Below are positions 49,647-58,668 of a stretch of DNA of 64,000 nucleotides, one piece after another; the stretch's first letter is position 1, and each line of letters starts with the position of its first letter. This DNA comes from Desulfitobacterium hafniense DCB-2 (GTDB lineage Bacteria > Bacillota > Desulfitobacteriia > Desulfitobacteriales > Desulfitobacteriaceae), in NCBI RefSeq assembly GCF_000021925.1, contig NC_011830.1:4933001-4997000 (forward strand). The letters run 5' to 3'. A program made the position numbers and the translations under genes. The notes beneath the pieces were generated by a model. The model was not told the DNA's origin. It searched no databases and saw only the letters and a program-made list of their open reading frames with translations.

Positions 49647-50996
49647 ATGGCACAAGTTGAAACAAAAAAACCAACCTCTCCTTCCGGCGGTTGGTCCGAT
49701 CTTTGGAAAAAGGAAGATTATTGGGCAGTTTGGCTTGGTTTAGGGGTAGTCTTAGTGGCTATTTTACTCTGGTCTTCAGGCAGCACTGCTATGAAATGGT
49801 TGGCGATCAGTGTGCCGAGTTATTCGGAATTCGGCAAAGCGTCAAGTTATATCAGCACTCATGTCGGCGGAATTATTGCTCTATACCTGCTATTTGTCGT
49901 CCTTTTCTCCATTGCTGTGAAAATTCTCGGTCATAAGTTAAGTCAATTTATCCCCGGATTTACCGTCGTTTTTATTATAAGCCTCGCTGTCACCATCCTG
50001 GGTTCCTGGGATGTCATGAAAAAGTTCAATCTGGAAGCTCCCCTGCTGGCTCTGGCCGTTGGCCTGATTATCGGTAACTTTATTAAGCTTCCCAAATTTA
50101 TGGATGCTTCTTTGCGGACTGAGTTCTTTGTTAAAACCGGTATTGTCCTGATGGGAGCTACCCTTCCTTTCACTTTAATTCTCCAATCCGGCCCCGTGGC
50201 TTTTCTGCAGGCCACCATTATTGCCGTCACCACTTATCTGACCATTTATTGGGCTGGAACCCGCCTCTTTGGCTTAGATAACCGTTTTGCGGCTACTTTG
50301 GCTGCCGGCGGCTCCATCTGCGGCGTCTCCGCTTCCATTGCCATCGGAGGTTCCGTTAAGGCTGAGAAGCAGCATGTTTCCATCGCCATTTCCTTGGTTG
50401 TCGTTTGGGCTATTGTCATGATCTTTGCTCTGCCTATCTTCATTAAGGCTTTAAACATTCCCCCCGGTCCTGCCGGAGCCTGGATTGGCACCTCTGAATT
50501 CGCCGACGCGGCAGGCATGGCTGCGGCAGCCTCCATCAACGAACAGGCCATCAAAACCTTTACCCTTATGAAGGTGGTAGGGCGGGATATGTTCGTTGGC
50601 ATCTGGTGCTTCATCATGGCTTTCATCTCCATCACCAAATGGGAAAAACGCCAGGACGGAACCAAACCTAATGCCGGTGAAATCTGGACTCGTTTCCCCA
50701 AATTTGTTTTAGGATTTTTTGTCGCTTCCATTATTATCACTGCCTTGGTGGCAGGAGCGGATCCCGCTGCTTCCAAAGATATCACGGCGCAGGTGATTGG
50801 TCCCCTCAAAGAGTTAAGAAACTGGGCCTTTATCTTTACCTTCCTCTGTATCGGTTTGACCACCCGCTTCAAAGATCTCACTTCCGTGGGCTGGAAACCT
50901 TTTGCCGCTTTTACCACCGGGGTTTTAGTCAATGTACCTCTGGGCTATATTCTTTCTGTCGTCGTCATGGGCGGTTACTGGGCTATGGTCCAATAA
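49647..50996 (+). CDS. UPF0324 (YeiH/TauZ-type) membrane protein, second copy
   Basis: 449 residues, closely similar to the first copy along the whole length, with the same GGSICGVSASIAIGGSVKAEKQH core. ATG at 49647 follows GGGAGGG. It has its own sigma-54 promoter, while the first copy does not, so the two are probably used in different conditions. Proposed role: export of sulfite or sulfate or a related anion; the evidence is family-based. Two terminator-like stems follow and the NtrB/NtrC-like pair begins 220 bases on. Confidence 0.85.
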   Translation: MAQVETKKPTSPSGGWSDLWKKEDYWAVWLGLGVVLVAILLWSSGSTAMKWLAISVPSYSEFGKASSYISTHVGGIIALYLLFVVLFSIAVKILGHKLSQFIPGFTVVFIISLAVTILGSWDVMKKFNLEAPLLALAVGLIIGNFIKLPKFMDASLRTEFFVKTGIVLMGATLPFTLILQSGPVAFLQATIIAVTTYLTIYWAGTRLFGLDNRFAATLAAGGSICGVSASIAIGGSVKAEKQHVSIAISLVVVWAIVMIFALPIFIKALNIPPGPAGAWIGTSEFADAAGMAAAASINEQAIKTFTLMKVVGRDMFVGIWCFIMAFISITKWEKRQDGTKPNAGEIWTRFPKFVLGFFVASIIITALVAGADPAASKDITAQVIGPLKELRNWAFIFTFLCIGLTTRFKDLTSVGWKPFAAFTTGVLVNVPLGYILSVVVMGGYWAMVQ

Positions 50997-51029
50997 CCTC
51001 AGGCACCGTGGACGGTGCTGTCCATCCGG

Positions 51030-51060
51030 AAAAAGCCTTCCACAACCTGGAGGGCTTTTT
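51030..51060 (+). terminator. Terminator after the second UPF0324 gene
   Basis: AAAAAGCC and GGCTTTTT are complementary, with TCCA/TGGA inside. A smaller stem CACCGT/ACGGTG lies just before (51004-51017). Confidence 0.8.
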
Positions 51061-51216
51061 CTAATGAAGGGGCTGATAATAACAGGTCTGAAAAAATTCG
51101 ACGTGAACATTAAAGGGGTATATTATATACTTAAAGAAGCTTGGGACATGACGTTTTGAACATTCCTGAAGGTCTTATTGCGGCGATGATGAAGCATTGA
51201 GATGGAGGCCAAACCC

Positions 51217-53358
51217 TTGAAAGAAAACTCAATTCCCTGGTGGATGCGCATAAAAGTACATTTTCTCTTGTTTGGGATCGCCATGTCCATTCTCCCGCTG
51301 TTTTTTCTGGGTTATTTGGGCTTTACCTCCGCGCGGCAAAATCTGCAGACGGATATTTACAAGCAGAACTATAACCAGGTCTCCGTACTGGCCCGGGAAC
51401 TTCAGGATGCCCTAGCCACTATCGAAACCAGCCTGACCTTTACCAAAACCGCTACGGCTCAGGCCTTGACAGGAAGTGACGATACATCACGCCAGTTGGT
51501 TTTGGAAACTCTGATGCAAAAGGAACCGGCCCTTAAAGAGCTTAAGGTTTATGATGCCAACTTCAGAAGCATCGCTCAGCTAAACCGCCGGGCAGGTACC
51601 CATTCGGATGCACCGGCCATCGCTCCTGGCCCTGGCCTCTCTTCTGAAGCGCCCTCATCTCTGAGTGATCTGTATTTTTCCCGGGAGGGCCAACCGGAAA
51701 TCCAGCTTACTGCGGCTATTCAGGACCCCGCAGAGGGCAAACTCCTGGGGTATCTGCAAGGGACCATCGAGCTGACAGCCCTGATCGACCGCTATTTTGA
51801 TTTTCAATTAGGTGAAGGAAAATATATTTTCCTGGTTGACCGCTCCGGAACCTTGATCGGACAAACGGACTCCGCTCTTCATGGGCATCAGGAAGACCTG
51901 CGCCAAAATCCTGCCATCCAGGATTTCATGGCCGGCGAGGCTTTTTCCGCCGGAAGCCAGTATAAGAATTATGCCGGAGTGAAGGTGATTGGGGCCTTTG
52001 CTTCTCTGGATACCCCCAACTGGGGAGTATTTATCGAACAGCCTGCACATGAAGCGAATAAACCTATCTTTGAATTTGCCTTTCACCTTATTATCATTGC
52101 CATCCTGATCATGGCTCTGGTGATGATTATCAGTATTTCCTTTGGCTTGAAAGTCGTTCAACCCATTGAAAATCTTGAGTCTCAGGTCAGGAAAATCATT
52201 CTGACCGGGGACTTGGAATCCCATATCCCCATTGAGAGTTGGGATGAAATCGGCCGGCTGGTCAAATCCTTTAACCAGCTGCTCAACTCCTTAGATCAAA
52301 AAAATGAAAACTTAAAGAACGAGAAGGAGCTCCTGACCACCGTCGTCGACGGAGTCGGGGCGGGAATGGTCCTGTTGGATGCGGAAGCACGCATACTCTG
52401 GTGGAATACGAAGTTTGCCCAGTGGTTTGGTCAGCCGTCCGCCAATCTCCCCTGTGAGCAGGTCATTGGCGGAGAGGAAACGGAGGGCGTCTTCCTGGAA
52501 AATGGCCGGACTATCTCCGTTTTTCTCCAGGGGGAACGCCGGCATTTTCGCCAGATGTATTATGAATTATCTCCGGATAACCCGGAGCAGGCGGCTTATC
52601 TTCTGCTTCTCGATGACGTGACGCAGGAAGTGGAAATGGAAGCCCGCATGATTGAGACGGATAAGATGGCTGCCATTGGGCTTTTGGCTTCAGGAGTGGC
52701 TCATGAAATCAATAATCCTTTAGCTATCGTGGCCGCCCATAGTGAAGATTTGCTTGACCGTTTAAATGAAGAGGAGCCCGGCCCCAGCCAGGCAGAGCTT
52801 AAGACGGGTTTTAAAACGGTTTTGGGGCAAATTGCCCGCTGCAAGCAGATCACCGATCGTTTGCTGGGGTTTGCCCGCAAACGGGATTCAGGCAGCGACC
52901 TCATTGATATTGGGATCGCCAGCGCTCAGACCCTGGGGCTTTTGGAGCATAAAGCCAAGCAAAAGCATCTCCGCGTTCACTTTCAGGCGGAGGACAATCT
53001 CTTCGCCCTGGGCAATGAAAATGAGTGGCAGCAAGTGGTGCTCAACCTGATTACCAATGCCCTGGATGCTTCTGCCCCGGGAAAGGTCATCGAGGTCCGG
53101 GGCTACCGGGAGGATAATAAAATACAGTTTGTCATCCAGGATCATGGGGAGGGTATTCCCCAAAACCATCTCAAACAGGTCTTTAACCCGTTTTTCACTA
53201 CCAAATCCCCGGGCCAGGGCACGGGTTTAGGTCTATACGTGAGTTATGGCATTATTGTCAAGATGCAGGGTGATATGATCTTAGAAAGTACGGAAGGGCA
53301 GGGCACTAAGGTAACCATCAGCCTGCCTCTCCATAAAGCAGGAGAAGAAAACTCATGA
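51217..53358 (+). CDS. NtrB-like sensor histidine kinase with Cache and PAS domains
   Basis: About 713 residues: membrane helix (about 10-32), an extracellular double-Cache sensor (about 35-285), a second helix (about 288-310), HAMP, a PAS domain (about 375-480), a HisKA helix with the phospho-acceptor His in LASGVAHEINNPLAIVAAH, and an ATPase domain with NLITNALDA, DHGEGIP and GQGTGLGLYVS. An ATG at 51202 opens the frame, but the GGAGG at 51204-51208 lies eight bases before the TTG at 51217, which I prefer. It overlaps the response regulator by four bases. Confidence 0.9.
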   Translation: MKENSIPWWMRIKVHFLLFGIAMSILPLFFLGYLGFTSARQNLQTDIYKQNYNQVSVLARELQDALATIETSLTFTKTATAQALTGSDDTSRQLVLETLMQKEPALKELKVYDANFRSIAQLNRRAGTHSDAPAIAPGPGLSSEAPSSLSDLYFSREGQPEIQLTAAIQDPAEGKLLGYLQGTIELTALIDRYFDFQLGEGKYIFLVDRSGTLIGQTDSALHGHQEDLRQNPAIQDFMAGEAFSAGSQYKNYAGVKVIGAFASLDTPNWGVFIEQPAHEANKPIFEFAFHLIIIAILIMALVMIISISFGLKVVQPIENLESQVRKIILTGDLESHIPIESWDEIGRLVKSFNQLLNSLDQKNENLKNEKELLTTVVDGVGAGMVLLDAEARILWWNTKFAQWFGQPSANLPCEQVIGGEETEGVFLENGRTISVFLQGERRHFRQMYYELSPDNPEQAAYLLLLDDVTQEVEMEARMIETDKMAAIGLLASGVAHEINNPLAIVAAHSEDLLDRLNEEEPGPSQAELKTGFKTVLGQIARCKQITDRLLGFARKRDSGSDLIDIGIASAQTLGLLEHKAKQKHLRVHFQAEDNLFALGNENEWQQVVLNLITNALDASAPGKVIEVRGYREDNKIQFVIQDHGEGIPQNHLKQVFNPFFTTKSPGQGTGLGLYVSYGIIVKMQGDMILESTEGQGTKVTISLPLHKAGEENS

Positions 53359-54746
53359 AACACAGTCAAAAAATTTTAATCCTTGATGATGAAGAGGCTC
53401 TGCGGGCCATTATCGCCCAGCGTTTAAAGCGTAAGGGCTATGAGGTCCTGGAGGCCGGCACCGCCGGTGAAGGGTTGGCTTTCCTTAACGATACCCTGGT
53501 CGATGCCGTCTTGTTGGATATCAAGCTGCCGGACGGTGACGGGCTGCTCCTGCTGCCCAAAATCAAGCAGATGCAAACCGATCTGCAGGTCATTATGCTG
53601 ACCGGGAACGGGACCATTGAATCCGCCATCGAAGCGATGAAACTGGGCGCCTATGATTATCTGACCAAGCCCTGCAATTTATCAGAGCTGGAAATCACTC
53701 TGCAAAAAGCTCTGGAAAAACGCAGGCTGCTGCTGGAAAACACCGGTCTTCGTCAGGTTGTCAGCCGCCATGCTTCCGAATTAAAAATTGTTGCCGAAAG
53801 TGAAGCCATGACGTCACTCCTCAACATGACCCGTAAAGTTGCCCAGACCGACACTTCCGTCCTCATCCAAGGGGAAAGCGGTGTCGGCAAGGAGTTGATT
53901 GCCCAGGCCATCCATTTCTGGAGCTCCCGGGTCAATCGCCCCTGCATCCCCGTCAATGCCGGAGCCATCCCGGAGACGCTGATCGAAAGCGAACTTTTCG
54001 GGCACGAGAAAGGTGCCTTTACCGGTGCCGGAACTCAAAAAATCGGCTTGGTGGAAATGGCCGACAACGGCACTCTCTTTCTCGATGAGATTGGGGAAAT
54101 GCCTTTAGCTATTCAAGTCAAGCTGCTGCGGTTTTTGGAAAGCGGCGAATTCCGGCGGGTGGGGGATACCCGGCTGCGGCAAGTTGATGTGCGGATTGTG
54201 GCGGCAACAAACCGTGACCTGGGACAGGAAATAGCTCAGGGCCGGTTTCGTGAGGATCTCTTCTATCGCTTAAACGGCCTGACCCTTCTGGTTCCTCCCC
54301 TGCGGGAACGGCGTGGGGATATCCTCCCCCTTGTCCATCACTTCCTGAAAACCCAGCGCAAAGAGTTGCCCCATGAGCGGTATAGCTTAGCCCCGGAGAC
54401 CCAGGAGCAGTTATTGAATTATGATTTTCCTGGCAATACCCGTGAACTCTTCCATCTTATTGAACGGGGACAAATCCTCTCTGCCGACGGCATCATCACC
54501 CCCGGGGACATTTGGCCGGAAAAGTCCGCTCCGACCCTCAAGTCCTCATCTGCTTTCGCTTCAGAAGAAGAATTCCTGCAGATATTTCAGGAGCATCCCT
54601 ACCCTTCCTTAGACGATGTGGAAAAGGCCTATATCCTGTCTACTCTGAAGAAAGCCAAGGGCAATAAAACTCAAACAGCCCATATCCTGGGCATAAGCGT
54701 GCGCAATCTCTACCGCAAGCTTCAGACTTACGGTGTAAGCGAGTGA
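53355..54746 (+). CDS. NtrC-type sigma-54-dependent response regulator
   Basis: 463 residues: a receiver with phospho-acceptor Asp55 (LLDIKLPD) and Lys in LTKPC, an AAA+ domain with Walker A GESGVGKE (near 174), the intact GAFTGA loop (near 220) and a Fis-type HTH at the end (NKTQTAHILGISVRNLYRKL). It is co-translated with the kinase through an ATGA overlap. The only sigma-54 promoter nearby is that of the second UPF0324 gene, so that exporter is the best target candidate. What the Cache domain of the kinase senses is unknown. Confidence 0.93.
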   Translation: MKHSQKILILDDEEALRAIIAQRLKRKGYEVLEAGTAGEGLAFLNDTLVDAVLLDIKLPDGDGLLLLPKIKQMQTDLQVIMLTGNGTIESAIEAMKLGAYDYLTKPCNLSELEITLQKALEKRRLLLENTGLRQVVSRHASELKIVAESEAMTSLLNMTRKVAQTDTSVLIQGESGVGKELIAQAIHFWSSRVNRPCIPVNAGAIPETLIESELFGHEKGAFTGAGTQKIGLVEMADNGTLFLDEIGEMPLAIQVKLLRFLESGEFRRVGDTRLRQVDVRIVAATNRDLGQEIAQGRFREDLFYRLNGLTLLVPPLRERRGDILPLVHHFLKTQRKELPHERYSLAPETQEQLLNYDFPGNTRELFHLIERGQILSADGIITPGDIWPEKSAPTLKSSSAFASEEEFLQIFQEHPYPSLDDVEKAYILSTLKKAKGNKTQTAHILGISVRNLYRKLQTYGVSE

Positions 54747-54784
54747 ATCTCTCCGGCCTACATGAATAAAAAAATTACTTGTTC

Positions 54785-54833
54785 TTGACGAGATGACACA
54801 GGTGTCATACACTTAATATGACACCTGTGTCAT
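54785..54833 (+). promoter_or_regulatory. TetR-operon promoter with double palindromic operator
   Basis: TTGACG (54785-54790), a 17-base spacer and TACACT (54808-54813). ATGACACAGGTGTCAT (54793-54808) occupies the spacer, and its exact complement (54818-54833) covers the transcription start. Each 16-mer is itself a palindrome (ATGACAC-N2-GTGTCAT). A strong candidate for TetR autorepression. Confidence 0.85.
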
Positions 54834-54887
54834 TTTTTCATTAAGTTCCTCATAGGAAATAGTATCATCGAAAGGAGAGAGGTTTCC

Positions 54888-55541
54888 TTGCCTACCCAAA
54901 CCTTTTTTAATCTGCCTGAAGCCAAAAGAACCCGCATCATTGAGGCCGCTACCCGGGAGTTTGCCGCCTATGCTTTTGATCAGGCCAGCATTGCCCGCAT
55001 CATTGAACAAGCGGGGATCCCCCGGGGAAGCTTCTATCAGTATTTCGAAAACCTCAAGGATTTATATAAGTACATTTTCGACCTTTCTGTGGAGAAAAAA
55101 CTCCAGTATTTTGACGCCAAAGTCCCTGCTCTCCATGGGGAAGGCTTTGAATTTTTCTCTACCTTACAGCGGGTTTTTGTGGTAGGGCTGGAATTTGCCC
55201 GGGAGCATCCCGATCTTTTGGCTCTCGGTGACCGGTTTATTAAAGAGAGCAATGCCCCGCTGCGTCAGGAAGTGATGGCTGAACAAGCCCTTCAGTCCGC
55301 CGGTTTTTACAGCGACATGCTGCGGCGGGGCTTTGATTTAGGACAGCTGGACCCCTCTGTGGATTACACAACTGCTCTTTATTTTATGAAGGGGATGCAT
55401 GCCGCTTTGGTGGAGACCTATCTGGCCTTGGATCAAAGCAACCCAGGCCTTGTCTTTGAAGATGACGCTTATCTGAAGAGCATCAATAATCTTCTCCAGC
55501 TCCTGGCCCATGGTTTGAAAAATAAGGAGGCGTTGCCATGA
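54888..55541 (+). CDS. TetR-family transcriptional repressor
   Basis: 217 residues with a TetR helix-turn-helix (ATREFAAYAFDQASIARIIEQAGIPRGSFYQYFENLKDLY) and a helical ligand domain. TTG start behind GGAGAGAGG. It is the first gene of an operon with an ABC transporter and a membrane-fusion protein, and two overlapping copies of ATGACAC-N2-GTGTCAT lie over its promoter. It should repress the efflux operon until a drug or lipid-like ligand binds. Confidence 0.92.
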   Translation: MPTQTFFNLPEAKRTRIIEAATREFAAYAFDQASIARIIEQAGIPRGSFYQYFENLKDLYKYIFDLSVEKKLQYFDAKVPALHGEGFEFFSTLQRVFVVGLEFAREHPDLLALGDRFIKESNAPLRQEVMAEQALQSAGFYSDMLRRGFDLGQLDPSVDYTTALYFMKGMHAALVETYLALDQSNPGLVFEDDAYLKSINNLLQLLAHGLKNKEALP

Positions 55542-56242
55542 CGCTTTTACTTGAAGGAAAAGGTATCCGCAAAGTGTACCAAACAGGTGAAGTTGAATTG
55601 GAGGTTCTTAAAGGGCTGGATTTTCAAATCTTTGCCGGTGAGTTTATCGTGATCCTCGGGCAAAGCGGCTCCGGGAAAACCACCCTCCTCAACATTATCG
55701 GCGGTATGACTCCTCCCACCACGGGGGAATTGCATTACCAAGGCCAGCCTTTACATGAAGCCGGCGATGCGGAACTGACGTTTTACCGGCGTCAGGCCGT
55801 TGGCTTTGTCTTTCAGCATTACAATCTGATGCCCAACCTCACCGCTGCCGAGAATATTTGGCTGGCTGCTGAAATCGCTGACGCCCCCCTGTCCGTAAAC
55901 GAAGTCCTTCAGGATGTAGGCCTGGAGCCATGGGCGGAGCATTTTCCTTCCCAGCTCTCCGGCGGACAGCAGCAGCGGGTGGCCATTGCCCGGGCTATTG
56001 TCAAGAATCCTGCCTTACTTCTTTGTGATGAGCCTACCGGTGCATTGGATATTCAAACGGGTATCCAGGTCTTAAAAACGTTACAAAGGCTCAGCCGGGA
56101 TTACCAAAAGACGATCATCCTCATCACCCATAACGGGGAGATCGCCAAGATGGCCAATCGTGTGTTTTTTATCAAGGATGGGATGCTGGAAAAAATCCAG
56201 ACCAATGAGCATCCTCTCCAGCCGGAGGAACTTTTATGGTAG
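55538..56242 (+). CDS. ABC transporter ATP-binding protein, MacB/LolD type
   Basis: 234 residues with Walker A GQSGSGKTT (about 43), the signature LSGGQQQRVAIARAI, Walker B LLLCDEPTGALD and the switch histidine ILITHN. This sequence class belongs to lipoprotein or macrolide exporters that work with FtsX-like permeases. It overlaps the TetR gene by four bases and the permease by seven, so translation is coupled. Confidence 0.94.
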   Translation: MTLLLEGKGIRKVYQTGEVELEVLKGLDFQIFAGEFIVILGQSGSGKTTLLNIIGGMTPPTTGELHYQGQPLHEAGDAELTFYRRQAVGFVFQHYNLMPNLTAAENIWLAAEIADAPLSVNEVLQDVGLEPWAEHFPSQLSGGQQQRVAIARAIVKNPALLLCDEPTGALDIQTGIQVLKTLQRLSRDYQKTIILITHNGEIAKMANRVFFIKDGMLEKIQTNEHPLQPEELLW

Positions 56243-58614
56243 TGCTGAGAAAGAAACTGTTCCGGGAAATTCAAGCCAACAAAGGGGTCTACCTGGCCTG
56301 CATTGTGGTGATCATCATCGGGCTTCTTTCTTATACCTCCATGTCCATCATTCTGGAAAATTTAGAACGGGCCCAAAGCAAGTTTTATGCCGATACCCAC
56401 TTTGCCGATGGTTTCATTAAAGTCACCGGCTATCCGGAAAGTCAGGTGAAAAAGCTGGCTCAGCTGGAGGGGCTGGCTGATGCGGAGGGACGCATCGTCA
56501 AGGATGCCCGGCTTTTTGAAGAGCAATCCGACAGCAACCGTTCCCTGCGCCTGATTTCCATGGGATTTGAAACGCCGCCGGAGCTGAATCAGATTCTCCT
56601 CTTCAGCGGCCGTTTTCCAGTGGACAGCTCGTTGGAGATTCTGGTGGATCCCAAATTCTTTGCCGCCAATGAACTGGCACTGGGGGATCAGCTCACCCTG
56701 ATTCTGGAAGGGAAGCGTTCCACCTTCACTGTGGTGGGCACTGCCCAAAGCCCTGAATTCATCTATGCTATGCGCTCCGCTCAGGATCTTTATCCTGATC
56801 CCCAGACCTTTGGCATGGCTTATCTTCCCTACACTTCCCTCAAGACCTTAGTCAAGGAGTCCGGCCAGGTCAATGACATCGTCTTCTCCCTGGAGCCGGA
56901 CACCAAGTTTGAGGATGTTAAAGCGCTCCTGGAAGAGGAACTTAAGCCCTACGGTCTCCAAAGCATCTTCCCCCGCAAGGATCAAACCAGCCACGCCATC
57001 CTCGAAGGGGAGCTGAACAGCCTGCGCAGTATGGCCCAGGCTTTGCCCGTGGTCTTTCTGGGAGTTTCCAGCATTATTCTCTATACCATGCTGCGCCGCC
57101 TCATTGAACAGCAACGGGGGAGCATCGGCACTTTAAAGGCTTTCGGTTTTACCAATCAGGAAATCGTCCTTCATTATTTATCTTATCCCCTGCTGATTGG
57201 CGGGATGGGAGGATTGTTGGGAGGGCTGTCCGGGATTGCCCTTTCTTTTCCCTTAACGGCCCTCTATGAAGAATTTTTTGCTCTGCCTGGTTTGGCAAGC
57301 ACCTTTTCCTGGAAATACCTCTTTTTTGGGATCGCCCTTGCCCTGATTTTCAGCTTGCTCAGCGGCATTAAAGGCAGCCTGGACATCCTCCGCCTGGATC
57401 CGGCCGAGGCCATGCGTCCCGCGGCTCCAGGCTCAGCCAGGAAAACACCTCTGGAGAAGCTGCCCCGGCTATGGCGCTCCTTCGCTTCCCAAACCCAGAT
57501 GGGGATCCGCAATGTTTTTCGTGCCCCGGTGCGCAGCGCTTTCACTGTGGTGGGCATGGCGGTGGTCTTCAGCTTAATGACTGTTTCCTGGTCCATGGAA
57601 AATATGATCGATAAACTCACGACCTTTCAATTCCAACAGGTGCAAACCTATGATGTGAAGATTGCTTTAAACAGTCCCGCCTCTGCCCGCTCCCTTCAGT
57701 ATTCACTGGCTCATGAGCCGGGCCTCACCGAGCTGGAGCCCCTTTTAGAAATCCCGGCTACCCTGAAGCATCAATGGCATAAAAAAGAGGTGGCTGTCTT
57801 AGGCCTCTCCCCGGATTCCACCCTTTATCATGTGCTTGATCAACAAGGCCATAAAGTACCCCTGCCCTCTGATGGGATCCTGCTCTCCCAACGCTTGGCT
57901 CAGCTCCTTCAGGTGCAGGCAGGAGACTCCATTCAAGTGAAAAGCCCCCTCAGCCGTGAGTTGGTTGCCGAACAAGAGCAAACCCTGATTGTCAGAGGAG
58001 TCATTCCCCAATATATCGGGCTTAATGCCTTTATGGACATCGGTGCCCTGCAGAATTTTTTGCAGCAAGGGGAGATTGCCACGTCCATGCTCATCGGGAT
58101 GAATGAAGAAGATGTCTCCGCCTTGAAGAGCAAGTACCGGGATGCCGGTCAAGTGGGTTCCATCGAATCCGCCAAGGAAAGCTTAGCCAAAATTGAGGAA
58201 ATGATGGGCTCCTATGGCTTTACTATCTACTTTCTGGCCATCCTGGCCGGCATTGCCGGCTTTGCCCTGATTTATAATTCCAGTATTATCTCTCTTTCGG
58301 AAAGGCAGCGGGAACTGGCCTCCTTGCGGGTTCTCGGTATGACACCCAAGGAAGTTCTCAAAGTGATCACCTCGGAGCAGTGGCTGTTAACTCTCCTCGG
58401 CGTTCTCCTGGGGATCCCCCTTTCTTTCGCTCTCTCCCAGGCGATGGGGCAATCCTTGAACTCCGATCTGTACACCCTCCCCACAGAAGTTCCTCTCTCG
58501 GCTCTGGGCGGTGCAGCGCTGGGAACGGCATTGTCCGTATGGTTTGCCCAAACACGGGCTTACCGGAAGATTATCGCCATGCCTTTTGTGGAGATTTTAG
58601 CTACGAAAGAGTAA
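56236..58614 (+). CDS. ABC transporter permease with two FtsX domains
   Basis: 792 residues. An N-terminal membrane helix and a large extracytoplasmic domain (about 45-260) precede three helices with the FtsX-like pattern (about 265-385), then a second extracytoplasmic domain and helix set (about 425-790). The doubled architecture is typical of DevC/YknZ-like or lipid/peptide exporters. ATG overlaps the end of the ATPase gene. Together with the ATPase and the adaptor it forms a MacAB-like system, in a single-membrane cell probably exporting a toxic peptide or drug. Confidence 0.9.
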   Translation: MVVLRKKLFREIQANKGVYLACIVVIIIGLLSYTSMSIILENLERAQSKFYADTHFADGFIKVTGYPESQVKKLAQLEGLADAEGRIVKDARLFEEQSDSNRSLRLISMGFETPPELNQILLFSGRFPVDSSLEILVDPKFFAANELALGDQLTLILEGKRSTFTVVGTAQSPEFIYAMRSAQDLYPDPQTFGMAYLPYTSLKTLVKESGQVNDIVFSLEPDTKFEDVKALLEEELKPYGLQSIFPRKDQTSHAILEGELNSLRSMAQALPVVFLGVSSIILYTMLRRLIEQQRGSIGTLKAFGFTNQEIVLHYLSYPLLIGGMGGLLGGLSGIALSFPLTALYEEFFALPGLASTFSWKYLFFGIALALIFSLLSGIKGSLDILRLDPAEAMRPAAPGSARKTPLEKLPRLWRSFASQTQMGIRNVFRAPVRSAFTVVGMAVVFSLMTVSWSMENMIDKLTTFQFQQVQTYDVKIALNSPASARSLQYSLAHEPGLTELEPLLEIPATLKHQWHKKEVAVLGLSPDSTLYHVLDQQGHKVPLPSDGILLSQRLAQLLQVQAGDSIQVKSPLSRELVAEQEQTLIVRGVIPQYIGLNAFMDIGALQNFLQQGEIATSMLIGMNEEDVSALKSKYRDAGQVGSIESAKESLAKIEEMMGSYGFTIYFLAILAGIAGFALIYNSSIISLSERQRELASLRVLGMTPKEVLKVITSEQWLLTLLGVLLGIPLSFALSQAMGQSLNSDLYTLPTEVPLSALGGAALGTALSVWFAQTRAYRKIIAMPFVEILATKE

Positions 58615-58668
58615 CTCCTCCCCGTGGGCGACTCAACTCAACTTAACTCTAATTAAGGAGGTCTTCCT

